From contig CM028132.1 in assembly GCA_016271365.2 (NCBI GenBank), positions 591,177,001 to 591,241,000 of the forward strand: DNA of 64,000 bases, given 5' to 3'. Made by a program: the position numbers and the translations under genes. This stretch comes from Neoceratodus forsteri. Lineage: Eukaryota > Chordata > Ceratodontiformes > Ceratodontidae. Positions 22,445 to 32,419 of the stretch are shown here, one piece after another. Within the stretch, counting starts at the first letter, position 1; each line of letters starts with the position of its first letter. The notes under the pieces were generated by a model. That model saw only the letters and a list, made by a program, of their open reading frames with translations. It made no database searches and was not told the origin of the DNA.

Positions 22445-22921
22445 AAAAAACCAAGCTGTACCCCTTCAGCAGCCCAAAAGATTAACATTTTATTCCTACA
22501 AGGGACAAAGAGCTTCATCATCTTTATTCCACTAGCACGATGATACTTGGACTGAGTGATGATAACCAATACTGATGCACACTGGGAACCAATGGTAAAC
22601 GGAGATTCCAGCAGAGCTCACCATGTCAAAGAGAATCTACAATCTCTTTAACAGATTCCTTTACTTCACTGCATCACATTACTAGTGTCAGTCTGCTAAC
22701 TGCTCTGTGGTATGACCACCTCAATTCATTACATTTCCATATCAACAGCCACTTAAGCCTTTGATAAAAGGTATGATCTTTGCTAAAGTGCTTCCAAGGC
22801 AAGCTTATAAACAAACTGCTGCCAGACAGATTTGTTGGGTGCAAGTTCTTTCTTTAGTTCCAAGGACGGGGTGTTGATATGCGAGGCCTAGCCCAACTCA
22901 TATCAACTTCTTGTTTGCCAC

Positions 22922-22973
22922 CTAATGGGTCATGCAGTCACTGCAAACCATTATCTCATCCCGACCATCATAA
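22922..22973 (-). CDS. Possible terminal coding exon, unknown protein
   Basis: After the putative acceptor the minus strand reads Y-D-G-R-D-E-I-M-V-C-S-D-C-M-T-H-stop, with a C-x2-C pair such as occurs in small zinc-binding modules. The length (17 codons) is too short to name a family. Chance is a real alternative, because a 50-bp open stretch is not rare. Confidence 0.25.
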
Positions 22974-22990
22974 CTGGAAAAGAAGAACAA

Positions 22991-24144
22991 GGCATGTCTG
23001 TTAGTGACATTTCCATAGGCACACAAAAGACAATTTTACACCAGAAATGGCACATTACCTAATCCCTTCCTAGCTTTGTTTTTTTTTTTTAGTTCTCTGC
23101 ATTAGTGAAAGTGAATAATGTTTATTGCATGTTCATTAATATGCATGCGCATGCACCAAGTCTGAAAGGAATCTGTTCAAAGTTAAAAGCTGCAGTCACT
23201 ATCATAATAGTGTGGACTCACTTATGCTTTATATCTACTAACTGTCATAAGACTTGGTTGATGACAGCTAAAGAACACTAAGAAAATGTAACCTTTGATA
23301 CAAGCCCAAAGACGCTTACAGGTAGGAACGGGGCAGGCTGAGAAATTGGGCGTTGTTTCCTTTATGGATAATCTGGCACTTTCACAATGAACTGAAAGAC
23401 TGCATGTGTGCTCCTGTACCTGACAGGAAAAAATAATTATAACAGTCAGAAGTCACTGGTATGTCTAGTGGGAGCTGAGTGCATTGGGGGTGTGAGCTAA
23501 TACGCCCCCAGGTAGGGCACAAATGCCTGAGATTAAAGCACCCTGTGCTAACAAAACCTGGAGTAGCACAGATACTGGCTGTAAATGCAGATGCTTGCTC
23601 CCCTTCCTAGCGGCAGGAAAGATGCAGCTGCCCCAAGAATTAAGGGGGAAACAAAGGGTTAAAACTGGTACTCTCCCTCAAAAAAGTCAATGCTAGTTGG
23701 ATTTACCATGCTATTTATTATTAAAGGACTGAGAGTAATACATTTCAAAGGAATCAAGTGTTCAGTATGAAGGAAATATTAACCTGTCCATTAAATCACA
23801 ATCACATGGTTTTACAATAGCATTTTCCAAATGACAGATTCCAAATTTCAGAATAACTGCACCAAAAGTGGTACAAGGAACATATACAGACATTCAAAGA
23901 TCATGAGCAACATAAAATGTACTTTGTTTATGTAAATGACCCCAATGGTCAGATACTATGGGGCCCGCCACTGGGAAGGGAGGCACGCAACCAAGATTGG
24001 TTTCGTCTTGGTAGTGGAACCATGGGCTGGGGGACCAGAGGGGCACCTTAATCTAACTCCAGAATTAACCAAACACTCCTTGGCAAAGGATCAAGTGACA
24101 TCTTATATCTAAATTCCCATTCACAATGCAGTTCATTCAATCTT
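22991..24144. other. Unassigned sequence
   Basis: There are no coding domains or clear repeats. A short T-run lies near 23082. If the candidate minus-strand gene is real, this is intron sequence. Confidence 0.4.
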
Positions 24145-24775
24145 GGTTACTTGGTTATACAAGACAAAAGAAGGCTGAAGGCCCATCAGGTTTGTCTCCC
24201 ACTCCTAGTGGGTGGATTATTCCTTGTTACAATTTAATAACAAGTATTTGTCAAGCCCAGTTTTAAAACTGCTAATAGACGTTTTATTCACCAAATTGTG
24301 GGGCAATTTGTTCCACAATCTAGCAGCTCGTATGGTAAAATAATTGCTTATTCTATTTGTATTTGCTTTTGGGATAATCAGCTGTCTATTGTGTGACCTT
24401 AAGTTGGCTGTTCTAGCATTAAGTGCAAGCCCACACTTGGTCCTTTGCTTAGGATTTTTTAATATGTTGAATAGCAGAAGTACATCTCCCCTCTCTCCTC
24501 CAGACTACACAGTCCAGTCTCTGCTAGTCTCTCCTCGTAGATCATGTGTCTTATCCCTGAAATTAACATGGTCACCTCCTGTCTATGAACCCTCTCCACC
24601 AGGTCGATGTCTCTCCTTAAATATGGGTTCCAAAAGGGGGAGCCAAAATCCAAGTATGGCCTTATATATGTCCCATAAAGCAGTAGGATACACTGTTTGC
24701 CCCTGGATACAAATGCTTGCCTAACCGTTTTTAATAACCTAATTGTAGTTTGAGTGAGTTTTCTACAGTGGTCAA
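24145..24775 (-). mobile_element. L3-1, L3/CR1-like LINE: 3' end and RT C-terminus
   Basis: This is the first of four pieces of one antisense LINE spanning 24.15-36.25 kb. On the minus strand, 24459-24775 encodes the CR1-group C-terminus: LLLYGTYIRPYLDFGSPFWN, YLRRDIDLVERVHRQ, YEERLAETGLCSLEERG. It then runs through a 3' UTR to the L3/CR1-type end CCTGATGGGCCTTCAGCCTT at about 24180. PLE-3 cuts it at 24775. Confidence 0.75.
24763..24775. repeat. PLE-3 target-site duplication, left copy
   Basis: CTACAGTGGTCAA is repeated exactly at 25723-25735. Both copies lie in the antisense L3-1 sequence. Confidence 0.85.
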
Positions 24776-24919
24776 CAATGTAGAGAAAAAAATACATCAA
24801 ATATGTTGCAGGTGATACCTTTTATTGGACTAACAAAATTATTTTTAAGACTAGCTTTCGAGAGGCGAAACTCTCTTCCTCAGGTCAAAAGTGAAAACAG
24901 CTGAGCAGTGTGAAAACTC

Positions 24920-25232
24920 GTTCTTCTAGCAACGTAGTACACATGATACAATGCAGAAAATGTGAGGAAGGCTGCTATATTGGTGAAACCGGGGTCAAAC
25001 AAGAATGAATCACCACAGATTCACAGTTACCCATAAAAATGAAAATACGCCAGTAGGGGAACATTTTTCTAGACCAGATTACTCCACGAGTGATTTTACT
25101 GTCAGAGTGTTAAAAGGGAACTTCAAAAACAGCCAGGATTGGCAAACATTTGAAATAAAAATGATACAATATTTTGACACTGAAGAAAAAGGACTTAATA
25201 AAGATGTTGGTTTTATTAATACATTACCAGTA
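24920..25232 (+). pseudogene. PLE-3 GIY-YIG endonuclease remnant
   Basis: The domain is related to that of PLE-1: NVVHMIQCRKCEEGCYIGET (about 24930-24990), then after a one-frame break MNHHRFTVTHKNENTPVGEH, RPDYSTSDFTVRVLKGNF and the end KGLNKDVGFIN. The Cys pair and the YIG half are present. The break near 25000 removes the segment with the catalytic Arg. Confidence 0.7.
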
Positions 25233-25577
25233 ATTATGCTTAAAGCAGTGTTTCTGAGTTTCTTTTTAACCCCTCACACATCTGCACCCTCTGGCTGTTT
25301 TAACAGGTACCTTCTTAAGACAATGGTGTGTATTTTCTTTATGCCTTGCCTTTTTAGAAATGTTAATTAATGGTCCAGAGTCAGAGTAAAATGAGGCAGC
25401 CTTTTGATCTTGCAAGTTGATCTCTCCAACAGACACACACCAGTGAAAATTAGTCTTCCTGTTTGTAAGTGGTGCAAATTGACTGCAATGCTTTGATCTG
25501 TAACCTGCTAGTCTAGGCTTCCAATCTATATCCAACCTTTATAGCTGTCACACTGCTCAGCTGTTTTCACTTTTGAC

Positions 25578-25603
25578 CTGAGGAAGAGTTTCACCTCTCG
25601 AAA
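25578..25603 (+). other. Hammerhead-like core in PLE-3 right end
   Basis: CTGAGGA (25578-25584), an extra A, a GAG/CTC stem with a loop, then GAAA (25600-25603) form the same layout as in PLE-1. The inverted left end (about 24864-24895, minus strand) repeats it with a longer GAGAG/CTCTC stem. The stem III side (GCTAGTC) does not pair well, so activity is doubtful. Confidence 0.35.
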
Positions 25604-25735
25604 GCTAGTCTTAAAAATAATTTTGTTAGTCCAATAAAAGGTATCACCTGCAACATATTTGTTGTATTTTTTCTCTACATTGTTGACTGGACTAACACGG
25701 CTACCACAGCTCTTTTTTTTTACTACAGTGGTCAA

Positions 25736-26450
25736 AGGATGATAATTTGTTGTTTACTACGATTCCTAGGTTTCGTTCTTTATCCACTGACTGTAGCCGA
25801 ACATTGTTTAAATTACATGGATATCTCTGTTTATTTCCACCAAAATGGAGAACGATACATTTGTCGATTAAATTTCATTTTGTTTTTAGAGGCCCAAATT
25901 TTAATACTTTTCAAATCATCAATCATAGTTTGGTATTCGGCAGGGGTGTCCACCTCACCACCCAATTTTGTGTCGTTCGCAAATTTTGATACTCAGTTGT
26001 TAATGCTTATAAAAAAGCCAAAAAGGGTTGGGCCCTTGAGGAACCCCACTGCTGATGGAACTCTTATGTGAAAGATGTCCATCTATCCGCTGAGTTCAGT
26101 CAGCCAGCCAGCCCTCCACTCACCTAAGTCTTGGCTAAGGCCTGTAGTTCTCAGTTTCTCCACAAGTAAGGTACAGGAGACTGTGTCAAAGGCCTTCCCG
26201 AAGTCTAACAGTACCACGTCAACTGGAATTCTATTATCAGTGCTTATGCTAATCTTATTATAAAACGAGATCAGATTAGTAGTACGAGATAGGCCACTTT
26301 TGAAACCATGTTGGTAGGTATCCATCAACCCCACTACACTTCCTTCCAGATCCAGACATTGTTTTAGCAGCCTCTCCATGGTCTTGCTAGAAAGGGACAT
26401 CAGACTGATAGGTCTATAGTTACCAACATTGCACCTGCTGCCTTTTTATG
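25736..26450 (-). pseudogene. L3-1 RT central part
   Basis: Minus-strand text is GSRCNVGNYRPISLMS (26380-26450), LLKQCLDLEGSVVGLMDTYQ, HGFKSGLSRTTNLISF, VVLLDFGKAFDTVSC and, further on, KFANDTKLGGE (about 25965-25995), where the catalytic FADD reads FAND. This is CR1-group RT. It joins in frame with the upstream half at 30058 (VVVPIYK) once the array insert is removed. Confidence 0.75.
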
Positions 26451-26780
26451 TTGATTGCGCGCATGCGCAAGAAACATGTTGCGACAGGTTTCTCGAGAAG
26501 CAGGTTGTGGAGGTGCGGCGCTGTTGTGGCCAATGCCCCCACAGCCTACAAAGGCTTGCCCGCTTCCCCAATCGCCGTGGCACTGCTGCTGACACTAGTT
26601 CAGCCAGCGCACAACTTAAAAAGCCGCTGTAATCAGGGCGCCTCATCATTGCAGCGTCAGTCAACTGCTGCAATGAGGGAGCGACCAGTCATTGCAGGGC
26701 GGGATGTAAACCCCTGAGATTGTTTGAACATGCGCGGCGGCTTGCCGTGTTTACAGACAATATAACCCCCACGCTTAGTT

Positions 26781-27035
26781 GCCGACGGGGCCCCAACCCT
26801 CGCCGGCATTCTGTGCCTCCGCTTTGTTCCTGCCAACGGGTGGCCAATCCTGGCCGGGCTATAGTGTTCTGCCGAGTTTTGCTGCTGTCGACGGGGAGCC
26901 TACCCCGCCGGCATTCCGTTACCCCCTTTTGTTGCTGCCGATGGGGTGCCCAATCCCCATCGGCATACTGATAACTCGCTTGCTTGCCGACGGGGTGTCC
27001 AACTCCCCCGGCTACTGCTGCCCCCGTCCAGGAAG
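26781..27035 (+). repeat. Tandem array 1, about 50-bp units
   Basis: Five copies start with GCCGACGGGG or near variants at 26781, 26832, 26887, 26937 and 26986. Each is followed by a C-rich stretch and the rc-related CCCCGGCGGCAT-type text. Units are GC-rich and each can form a small hairpin between CGACGGGG and CCCCGCCGG. Confidence 0.7.
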
Positions 27036-27319
27036 TTCTGCTGGCACACTGGGAGCCCACCCAGTGTGCCAGATGCCCTGCAAGTGAGAAACGGTCCCAC
27101 AATGTCTGGTTTATTTATTTATTTTTTAATCCTGGAAGAAAGGAAACTGGCCCCTCGGCGCCGCCTGCTTCCCACCCGCAACCCGCACTCCACCCACTGC
27201 ACGCCCTGCTCTCCCCACACCCCTCGCTTCCATACTTACCTTAGGAGCTCGGCGTGACGATCTTCGGTGGACCGTGAACACGTCTGCACTCTTCAAAGCC
27301 GACCGCGAACTGAGGAAAT

Positions 27320-28715
27320 GCTGGTAAGCTGTATAATGTAATACATAGGGTTTTTCAACTACATAGGGTTTTTCAACTTTACTGCATATCTCGGGCATTT
27401 TGGGGAATTTTTCCACCAAATTTTCAACATGGGGTTTTTGGGACCCCTCCTCATGAATTCTTGAACTGTCATGGCGTTAATCAGCCCAGAAAGATGATTT
27501 TGCGATCACTGCGCGGAATCACCTTTCGGGGCTGATTAACGAAACGACAGTGCCAGTGTTCATGAGGTGGCTCTCAAAAAGCCTATGTTGCAAATTTGGT
27601 GGAAAAATCCAAAATGACTGTTTTAAGAGTGCGCTAGCAGTTGCTACGCGCACGTCAGAATTCTTGAATTTGCAATATTTTCACGCCAGATTTTCAACAT
27701 TGGCATTTTGTCACCACCTCCAGAACAGTACCACTGTCACTGTTCACATCCTGTCGGAAATGTGTTTTCGCACTTCTGACGCAGAATAGCGCGGTCGCTG
27801 TGGGAAATCGGTGTTCGGGACAGAGTAAAAATGACAGTGCCACTGTTCGTGAGTAGAGGTCCTGAAATGGCTATGCTGAAAATTTGGTAACGATACCCAT
27901 AATGATCAGGTTACGAGCGCATGCTGTACAGTTTGCACGCACACTCGTAACTTTGCGAATTTATATTTTCACTCCAGATTTCCAACATTGCCATTTTCCC
28001 ACAACTACTTATGAACAGTAAAGCTGTCATTTTTCCCATCCTGGCCGAAATGTGTTTTCGCACTTCCAGCGTAGAATACAGCGGTCGCTGTGGGAAATCA
28101 CTGTCCGGGACAGATTAAGAAAATGAGAGTGATACTGTTCATGAGCAGGTGTCATAAAATGCCTATGTTGAAAATTTGGTGATAATAGCCCATCGAATGA
28201 TTGTGTTACAAGTGTGCATTGCACACTTTCCACGCACGCTTGTAACTTCGCAGATTTGTAATATTGTCATGCCACATTTTCACCAGTGGAATTTTCCCAC
28301 ACCTCCTTATGAGCTGTGCAGCTGTCAATTTTCACATCCTGACCGAAATTTGTTTTCACAGTTCCGGCGCAGAATAACACGGTCGCTGTGGGAAATCACT
28401 GTTCGGGACAGATTAAGAAAATGACAGTGGCACTGTTCATGAGCAGAGGTCCTAAAATACTTATGTTGAAAATCAGGTGATGAAACTCCATAACATGACT
28501 GTGTTACAAGTGTGCGTTGAACTGGTTCCACGCACCCTTGTAATGTCTCACTTTTGTAATATTTTCACCCATTTTCAACGGTGGCATTTTTCCACACCTC
28601 CTTATGAACAGTACAGCTGGCATTTTTCACACTGTGGCTAAAATGTGTTTTTGCACTCCTGCCGCAGAATAGCATGGTCGCTGTGGGGAATCGCTGCATG
28701 GGACACATTAAGATC
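27320..28715 (+). repeat. Tandem array 2, about 290-298-bp units
   Basis: Roughly four and a half copies. The anchor CGGTCGCTGTGGGAAATC or a variant lies at 27503, 27792, 28082, 28380 and 28675 (spacings 289, 290, 298 and 295). Each unit also contains ATGACAGTGCCACTGTTCAT and, in inverted form, ATGAACAGTAC with GCTGTCATTTT, so each unit holds an inverted repeat. Units have clearly diverged. Confidence 0.8.
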
Positions 28716-28761
28716 GAACGAGTGAGAGGGGGGAGTGATCGCGCTGAACTGAGGTCTGTCG

Positions 28762-30024
28762 GGACTGCTGCGGATTTGTTTGTGGGCAGAGAAAGGGCCC
28801 AACGCAAGAGCCCAGTACAAAGGGCAGCCTGCAGCACTGGGAGAGAGACAGGCAGAGATGGTGACGGAGGGGAGTGACCGATTCACTGAGCTCTTTCAGG
28901 ACTGCTGCGGATTTCTTTGTGGGCAGAAAAGGCATCAGTGCAGCCAGGGGCCCAGTACAAAAGGCCAGCCTGCAGCGGTGGGAGAAACAGTATGAGCAAG
29001 TGAGACAGGAGGACAGTGAGCTTCAACGGAGCTCTGTCAGGACTGCTGTGGATTTGTTTGTAGGGCAGAAAAAGGTGCCAATGCAGGCAGGAGTCCCACA
29101 TAAAGGGCTGGTGCAGCCAGGACAAACAGAATGAGCGTGTGAGACAGGAGACTGAGCGACCTCAACAGAGCTCTGTCAGGACAGCTGCGGATTTGTTTGT
29201 GGACAGACAAAGGTGCCAGTGCATGCAGGGGCCCAGTACAAATGGACAGCCTGCACTGGCGGGAAACCCAGAATGAGCGAGTGAGACAGGGAGAGTGAGC
29301 GAGCTCAACAGAGCTCTATTGTAACTGCTGTAAATTTCTTTGTGGGCAGAAGAAGGTGGCAATGCAGGCAGGAGTCCAATAAAAAAGGGCAGCCTGCAGC
29401 GCCAGCAGAAACGGAATGAGTGAGTGAGAGAAGGGGAGCGAGCGAGCTAAACAGAGCTTTTTCGGACTGCTGCAGATTTCTTTGTGGGCACACAAAGGCT
29501 AACAGAGGCAGGAGCTCAGTACAAAGGGCAGCCTGCAGCGCCAGGACAGACAGAATGAGTAGTGACACAGGGGGTGAAGCGACCTCAATGGAGCTCTGTC
29601 GTGACTGCTGCGGATTTCTTTGTTGGCAGAAAAAGGTGCCAACACAGGCAGGAGCCCCGTACAAAAGGCCACCCTGCAGCGCCGGCAGAAATGGAACGAG
29701 TGAATGAGAGAGGGGGAGTCAGCAGGCTCAACAGACCTGTGTCGGGACTGCTGCAGATTTCTCTGTGGGCAGAAAAAGCCACCAACAGAGGCAGGAGCCC
29801 AGTACAAAAGGGCAGCCTGCAGCACCAGGAGACACAGAATGAACGCGTGAGAGAGGGGGAGTGAGCCACCTCAACAGAGTTCTGTCGGGACAGCTGCAGA
29901 ATTCTTAGTGGGCAGAACAAGGTGCAAATGCAGGCAGAAACCCAGTACAAAACAGCAGCCTGCAGCACCGGATGAAACAGACTGAGTGACTGACAGAGGG
30001 CCAGTGAGCGTGCACAACACACCA
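28762..30024 (+). repeat. Tandem array 3, nine units of 137-143 bp
   Basis: Units begin with GGACTGCTGCGGATTTCTTT or a variant at 28762, 28899, 29040, 29179, 29322, 29464, 29602, 29745 and 29888. Each includes GCCCAGTACAAAGGGCAGCC and ends with CAACAGAGCTCTGTC. The similar 60-150-codon frames on both strands are periodic by-products of the repeat. Confidence 0.9.
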
Positions 30025-30057
30025 ACGCAATCGACATTCGGCATTGACAAATGCTTG

Positions 30058-31490
30058 TTTGTAAATAGGGACCACGACCACCCTTCTCCAGTCTACAGGA
30101 ACCACCCCAGTGCCAAGAGATTTACTGAACAAAATCATTAAGGGGATACACCAAGACCTCTGCCATTTCTTTTAAAAACCTAGGATGAATATCATCTGGG
30201 CCGGGAGATGTATTCCCCTTAATTGTGCTCAAGGCAGAGAAAACCTCATCGACCATAAAGTGGTGACTAATAGTTATGTTTGCATCCAAAGACTCATCAC
30301 TATTAGATATGTCATTATATAGACAGCAGAAATGTCCGTCAAATAGGTTTGCTGCCTCAGAGTCATCACTGATGATACTACCATTATCCGACAGGGGCCC
30401 GACCATCCTAGGACTGCTCATATTTATATAGGCAAAGAATGATTTGTTGTTGTCTTCCATAAGAGCTAGTTGGAATTCTATTTTAATTTTTTCTCTTTTA
30501 ATCATGGATTTTAGCAACTTAAGTTCAGATTTATATCTTTGCTTTCTAGAGTTTGAGGGGTCTATTTTTAGTTTGGCATATGCCTTCTCTTTAGTTTTAA
30601 TCTGCTTCCATACAGATGGCGTGAACCAAATCAGGATTTTACCTTTTTGATTATATTTAGTTTTAATCGGAACATACTTATTTTCTAGGTCCAATACTGT
30701 GTTTTTTATTTTTGCCCAACAATCCTCTACTGCGAGTCCTGACATTTCCTTGTCCCAGTCAGTGGCAAGTAGAGTATTCCTGAGATAATTAAAAAGGGCC
30801 CTGCCATAGTCCCCGGAAAATGGTTTTACTGTTAGATTTGGCTTTACAAGAAAACAAGCATCATGTTACCATGCTGTGATCACCATTTCCAAGCGGCCTT
30901 AGTAGCGATATGTTTGATAATTCATTATCCATGTTAGTGATAACAAGATCCAATATGCTGCTACCCCTTGTTGGGTCATAAACTAGTTGTTCTAGGTCAA
31001 TCGCTCAGTAAGGAGTCAACTAAGTGCCTCTCAAATTCGGTAGTACAGTACTTGTCAGAGCACCCCAGTTAATGCCTGGTGAATTAAAGTCCCCCCAAAT
31101 TATGTCACCCTTGCTGGAAGATGATATAATTTCACTAATCAAATTGTTTTATTTCTTGCTAGAAGAAGGGGACCTATAACAATTTCCCGGGGTGATCTTA
31201 GGCCCGTTCTTGAACTGTAATTGTAACCATACACTCCCTATAGGTGGAGTGTTATCTTTAGTCAAATAACATTTATGACAATTTACATCATTTTTAACAT
31301 AGAAACATATCCCCCCTTGTCAATCCTATTCTTACAAACAAAAGTTGGTTGCCTGGTATTTCCCTCATCCAGATATTAGTATCATCCCACCAGGTCTCTG
31401 TAATCGCTGCAATGTCTACGTTGTCTTTAAACAAAATTGTTTCCAATTCTGATTTCTTAAGAAGATTTAGGCTTCTTTCATTTGCCATCA
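30058..31490 (-). pseudogene. L3-1 endonuclease and RT N-terminal part
   Basis: On the minus strand the endonuclease begins near 31488 with NLLKKSELETILFKDNVDIA and AITETWWDD (catalytic Glu), then breaks into several frames to about 30800. The open piece 30122-30745 is the linker and RT start: FTPSVWKQIKTKEKAYAKLK, SFFAYINMS, FDGHFCCLYND and SPGPDDIHPRFLKEMAEVL. The layout is that of CR1/L3 ORF2. Stops in the endonuclease make it inactive. Confidence 0.75.
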
Positions 31491-31499
31491 GAAATTAAT

Positions 31500-31880
31500 A
31501 CCCTTGGTAGGTTCATGACCTCTGGTTGGGGTGTTGGTTCCCATAGCCCCCTTGCAAGTCAGTTTAAAGTCCCTGAAAAGTACCTTTCAAATTTCTTCCC
31601 CCGCATTAGACTGCCTCACCTACTTGGATGTAGCCCATCCCAACTGAATAGGCAATAGTTATTTTCAAAAGTTTTCCAGTGGGTTATGCTAGAGGAACCA
31701 CTTTTTAAGGTCCAGTTACGAAACCATTCATTAACTGATTTAATTTGTTTTCTGTCCAGAAAGATTCACCCTGGGGACTGTTAATAATTCAGAGAAGTAG
31801 ATCTCACGTCCTCATTCTTAAAGTGTGGTACTGAGTTCAGTAAAGCCTCTCTTAATATCCTCAATGTCAGATGTGTTGAC
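31500..31880 (-). pseudogene. L3-1 ORF1 esterase domain, C-terminal half
   Basis: The minus strand carries the end of the GDSL/SGNH-type esterase of CR1-group ORF1: VNTSDIEDI-like text next to the DIRS junction, SVNEWFRNWTLKSG, and WDGLHPSR at 31619-31642, the catalytic Asp-x-x-His block. DIRS-1 separates it from the N-terminal half at 35.1 kb. Confidence 0.65.
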
Positions 31881-31881
31881 A

Positions 31882-32095
31882 GTACAGTTACGTGAGAAGG
31901 TACCGTAACAGTAGATCTTCAAGAGAGGCTCCTGTAGTAGGTCATAACATACAGGACTGCGCCCCTGGTGTCAGGACTGCATGGCAAACTTTTGCTAGCA
32001 ATGTCTGGCTGGGGACTGCCCACCTGTCATGTGACTGACATCAGCGTGACCCCATATAGTGGGCAGCCCCCAAGCCCGCCTTCCAGATCTCCCGC
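31882..32095 (+). repeat. DIRS-1 left inverted terminal repeat
   Basis: It starts with ACAGTTACGTGAGAAGG and CCGTAACAGTAGATCTTC. It pairs with the right end of the element and matches the left ends of DIRS-2 (48523) and DIRS-3 (about 58668). Confidence 0.75.
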
Positions 32096-32224
32096 CGGAG
32101 ACCCAAAAGCGAATGACAGGAGAAAGGATGGAAATCCTGGAGCCCCATCCAGAACAGCTCGTAAAAAAATATAGAAAGCTGGGGGAAGGAGGGAGGGAAA
32201 GTGTGACCTACTGCAGGAGCCTCT

Positions 32225-32330
32225 CTCAAAGATCAGTAAGTTCTTGCATAACGGTACTATTTTACTTCTAGAGGGTTCCTACAGTAGGTCATAACATATA
32301 GGATTGAATCCCAAGCAGTCACCCTCACCG
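32225..32330 (+). repeat. DIRS-1 internal complementary region
   Basis: GATCAGTAAGTTCTTGCATA is followed by ACGGTACTATTTTACTTC and GAGGGTTCCTACAGTAGGTC. This joins the complement of the left outer edge to the complement of the right outer edge. It is the typical DIRS feature used to template both ends through a circular intermediate. Confidence 0.65.
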
Positions 32331-32419
32331 AGACCCACTGAAACAAGGGAGAAAGGATAACTAACTGACCAGGGCAGGTCTAAGACAGCAGACCCTGCAG
32401 AACGGCTAGGCCAAATCCA

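Larger units (their letters stand above)
20175..22973 (-). other. Candidate 3' end of a minus-strand host gene
   Basis: On the minus strand, a good splice acceptor (pyrimidine tract and TTTTCCAG, rc of about 22974-22990) is followed by a short open tail that stops at 22922-22924. Then come about 2.7 kb without coding capacity, up to an AATAAA-type signal (rc of TTTTATTT at 20189-20196). A T2 MITE and a tRNA-SINE lie inside it. This could be the last exon and 3' UTR of a real gene whose other exons lie upstream or outside the window. I do not recognise the protein. The evidence is weak, because each signal is short. Confidence 0.25.
24776..25722 (+). mobile_element. PLE-3, compact Penelope-like element with inverted ends
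   Basis: This 947-bp insert is flanked by a 13-bp duplication. Both ends carry the same PLE 3'-type block of about 140 bp in opposite orientation. The left runs 24776-24920 (minus strand: ATTTTGTTAGTCCAATAAAA and GGTATCACCTGCAACATAT). The right runs 25543-25685 (plus strand). Between them is a GIY-YIG domain but no RT. Inverted terminal repeats of this kind are known for PLEs and arise from tandem or partial copies. After the right repeat come GACTGGACTAACACGGCTACCACAG and a T-run. Confidence 0.85.
26451..30057. mobile_element. 3.6-kb non-coding insert of three tandem arrays
   Basis: This insert separates two halves of the L3-1 RT: VVVPIYK is encoded at 30058-30080 and KGSRCNVGNYRP at 26400-26450. 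It contains a GC-rich leader with GCGCATGCGC, then three different tandem arrays (about 50, 290-298 and 137-143 bp units) covering about 85% of 26781-30024. No protein domain is visible on either strand. A weak inverted pair (GTTGATTGCG at 26450 versus rc of CGCAATCGAC at 30025-30034) may be a worn terminal repeat. I could not define a target duplication. It may be a non-autonomous DNA transposon or a mobilised satellite block; the type is unknown. Confidence 0.6.

Noticed and set aside
21847..22569. 240-codon minus-strand frame
   Set aside because: It lies over a GC-rich tRNA-SINE and crosses both target duplications; it shows no domain.
26446..27102. GC-rich frames and CpG-rich stretch as a CpG-island promoter or exon
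   Set aside because: The stretch is part of the insert in L3-1 and contains a 50-bp tandem array; no TATA, initiator or coding domain supports a gene.
26781..30024. CRISPR-like arrays
   Set aside because: Units are 50-298 bp, lack short conserved repeats with unique spacers, and lie in vertebrate-type DNA.
28565..30138. A series of similar 60-150-codon frames on both strands
   Set aside because: They recur with the 137-143-bp period of array 3 and have no domain; they are translations of a tandem repeat.
32059..32271. Small frame in the DIRS-1 left end
   Set aside because: It lies in the terminal repeat/leader and is not shared in frame with the same region of DIRS-2.
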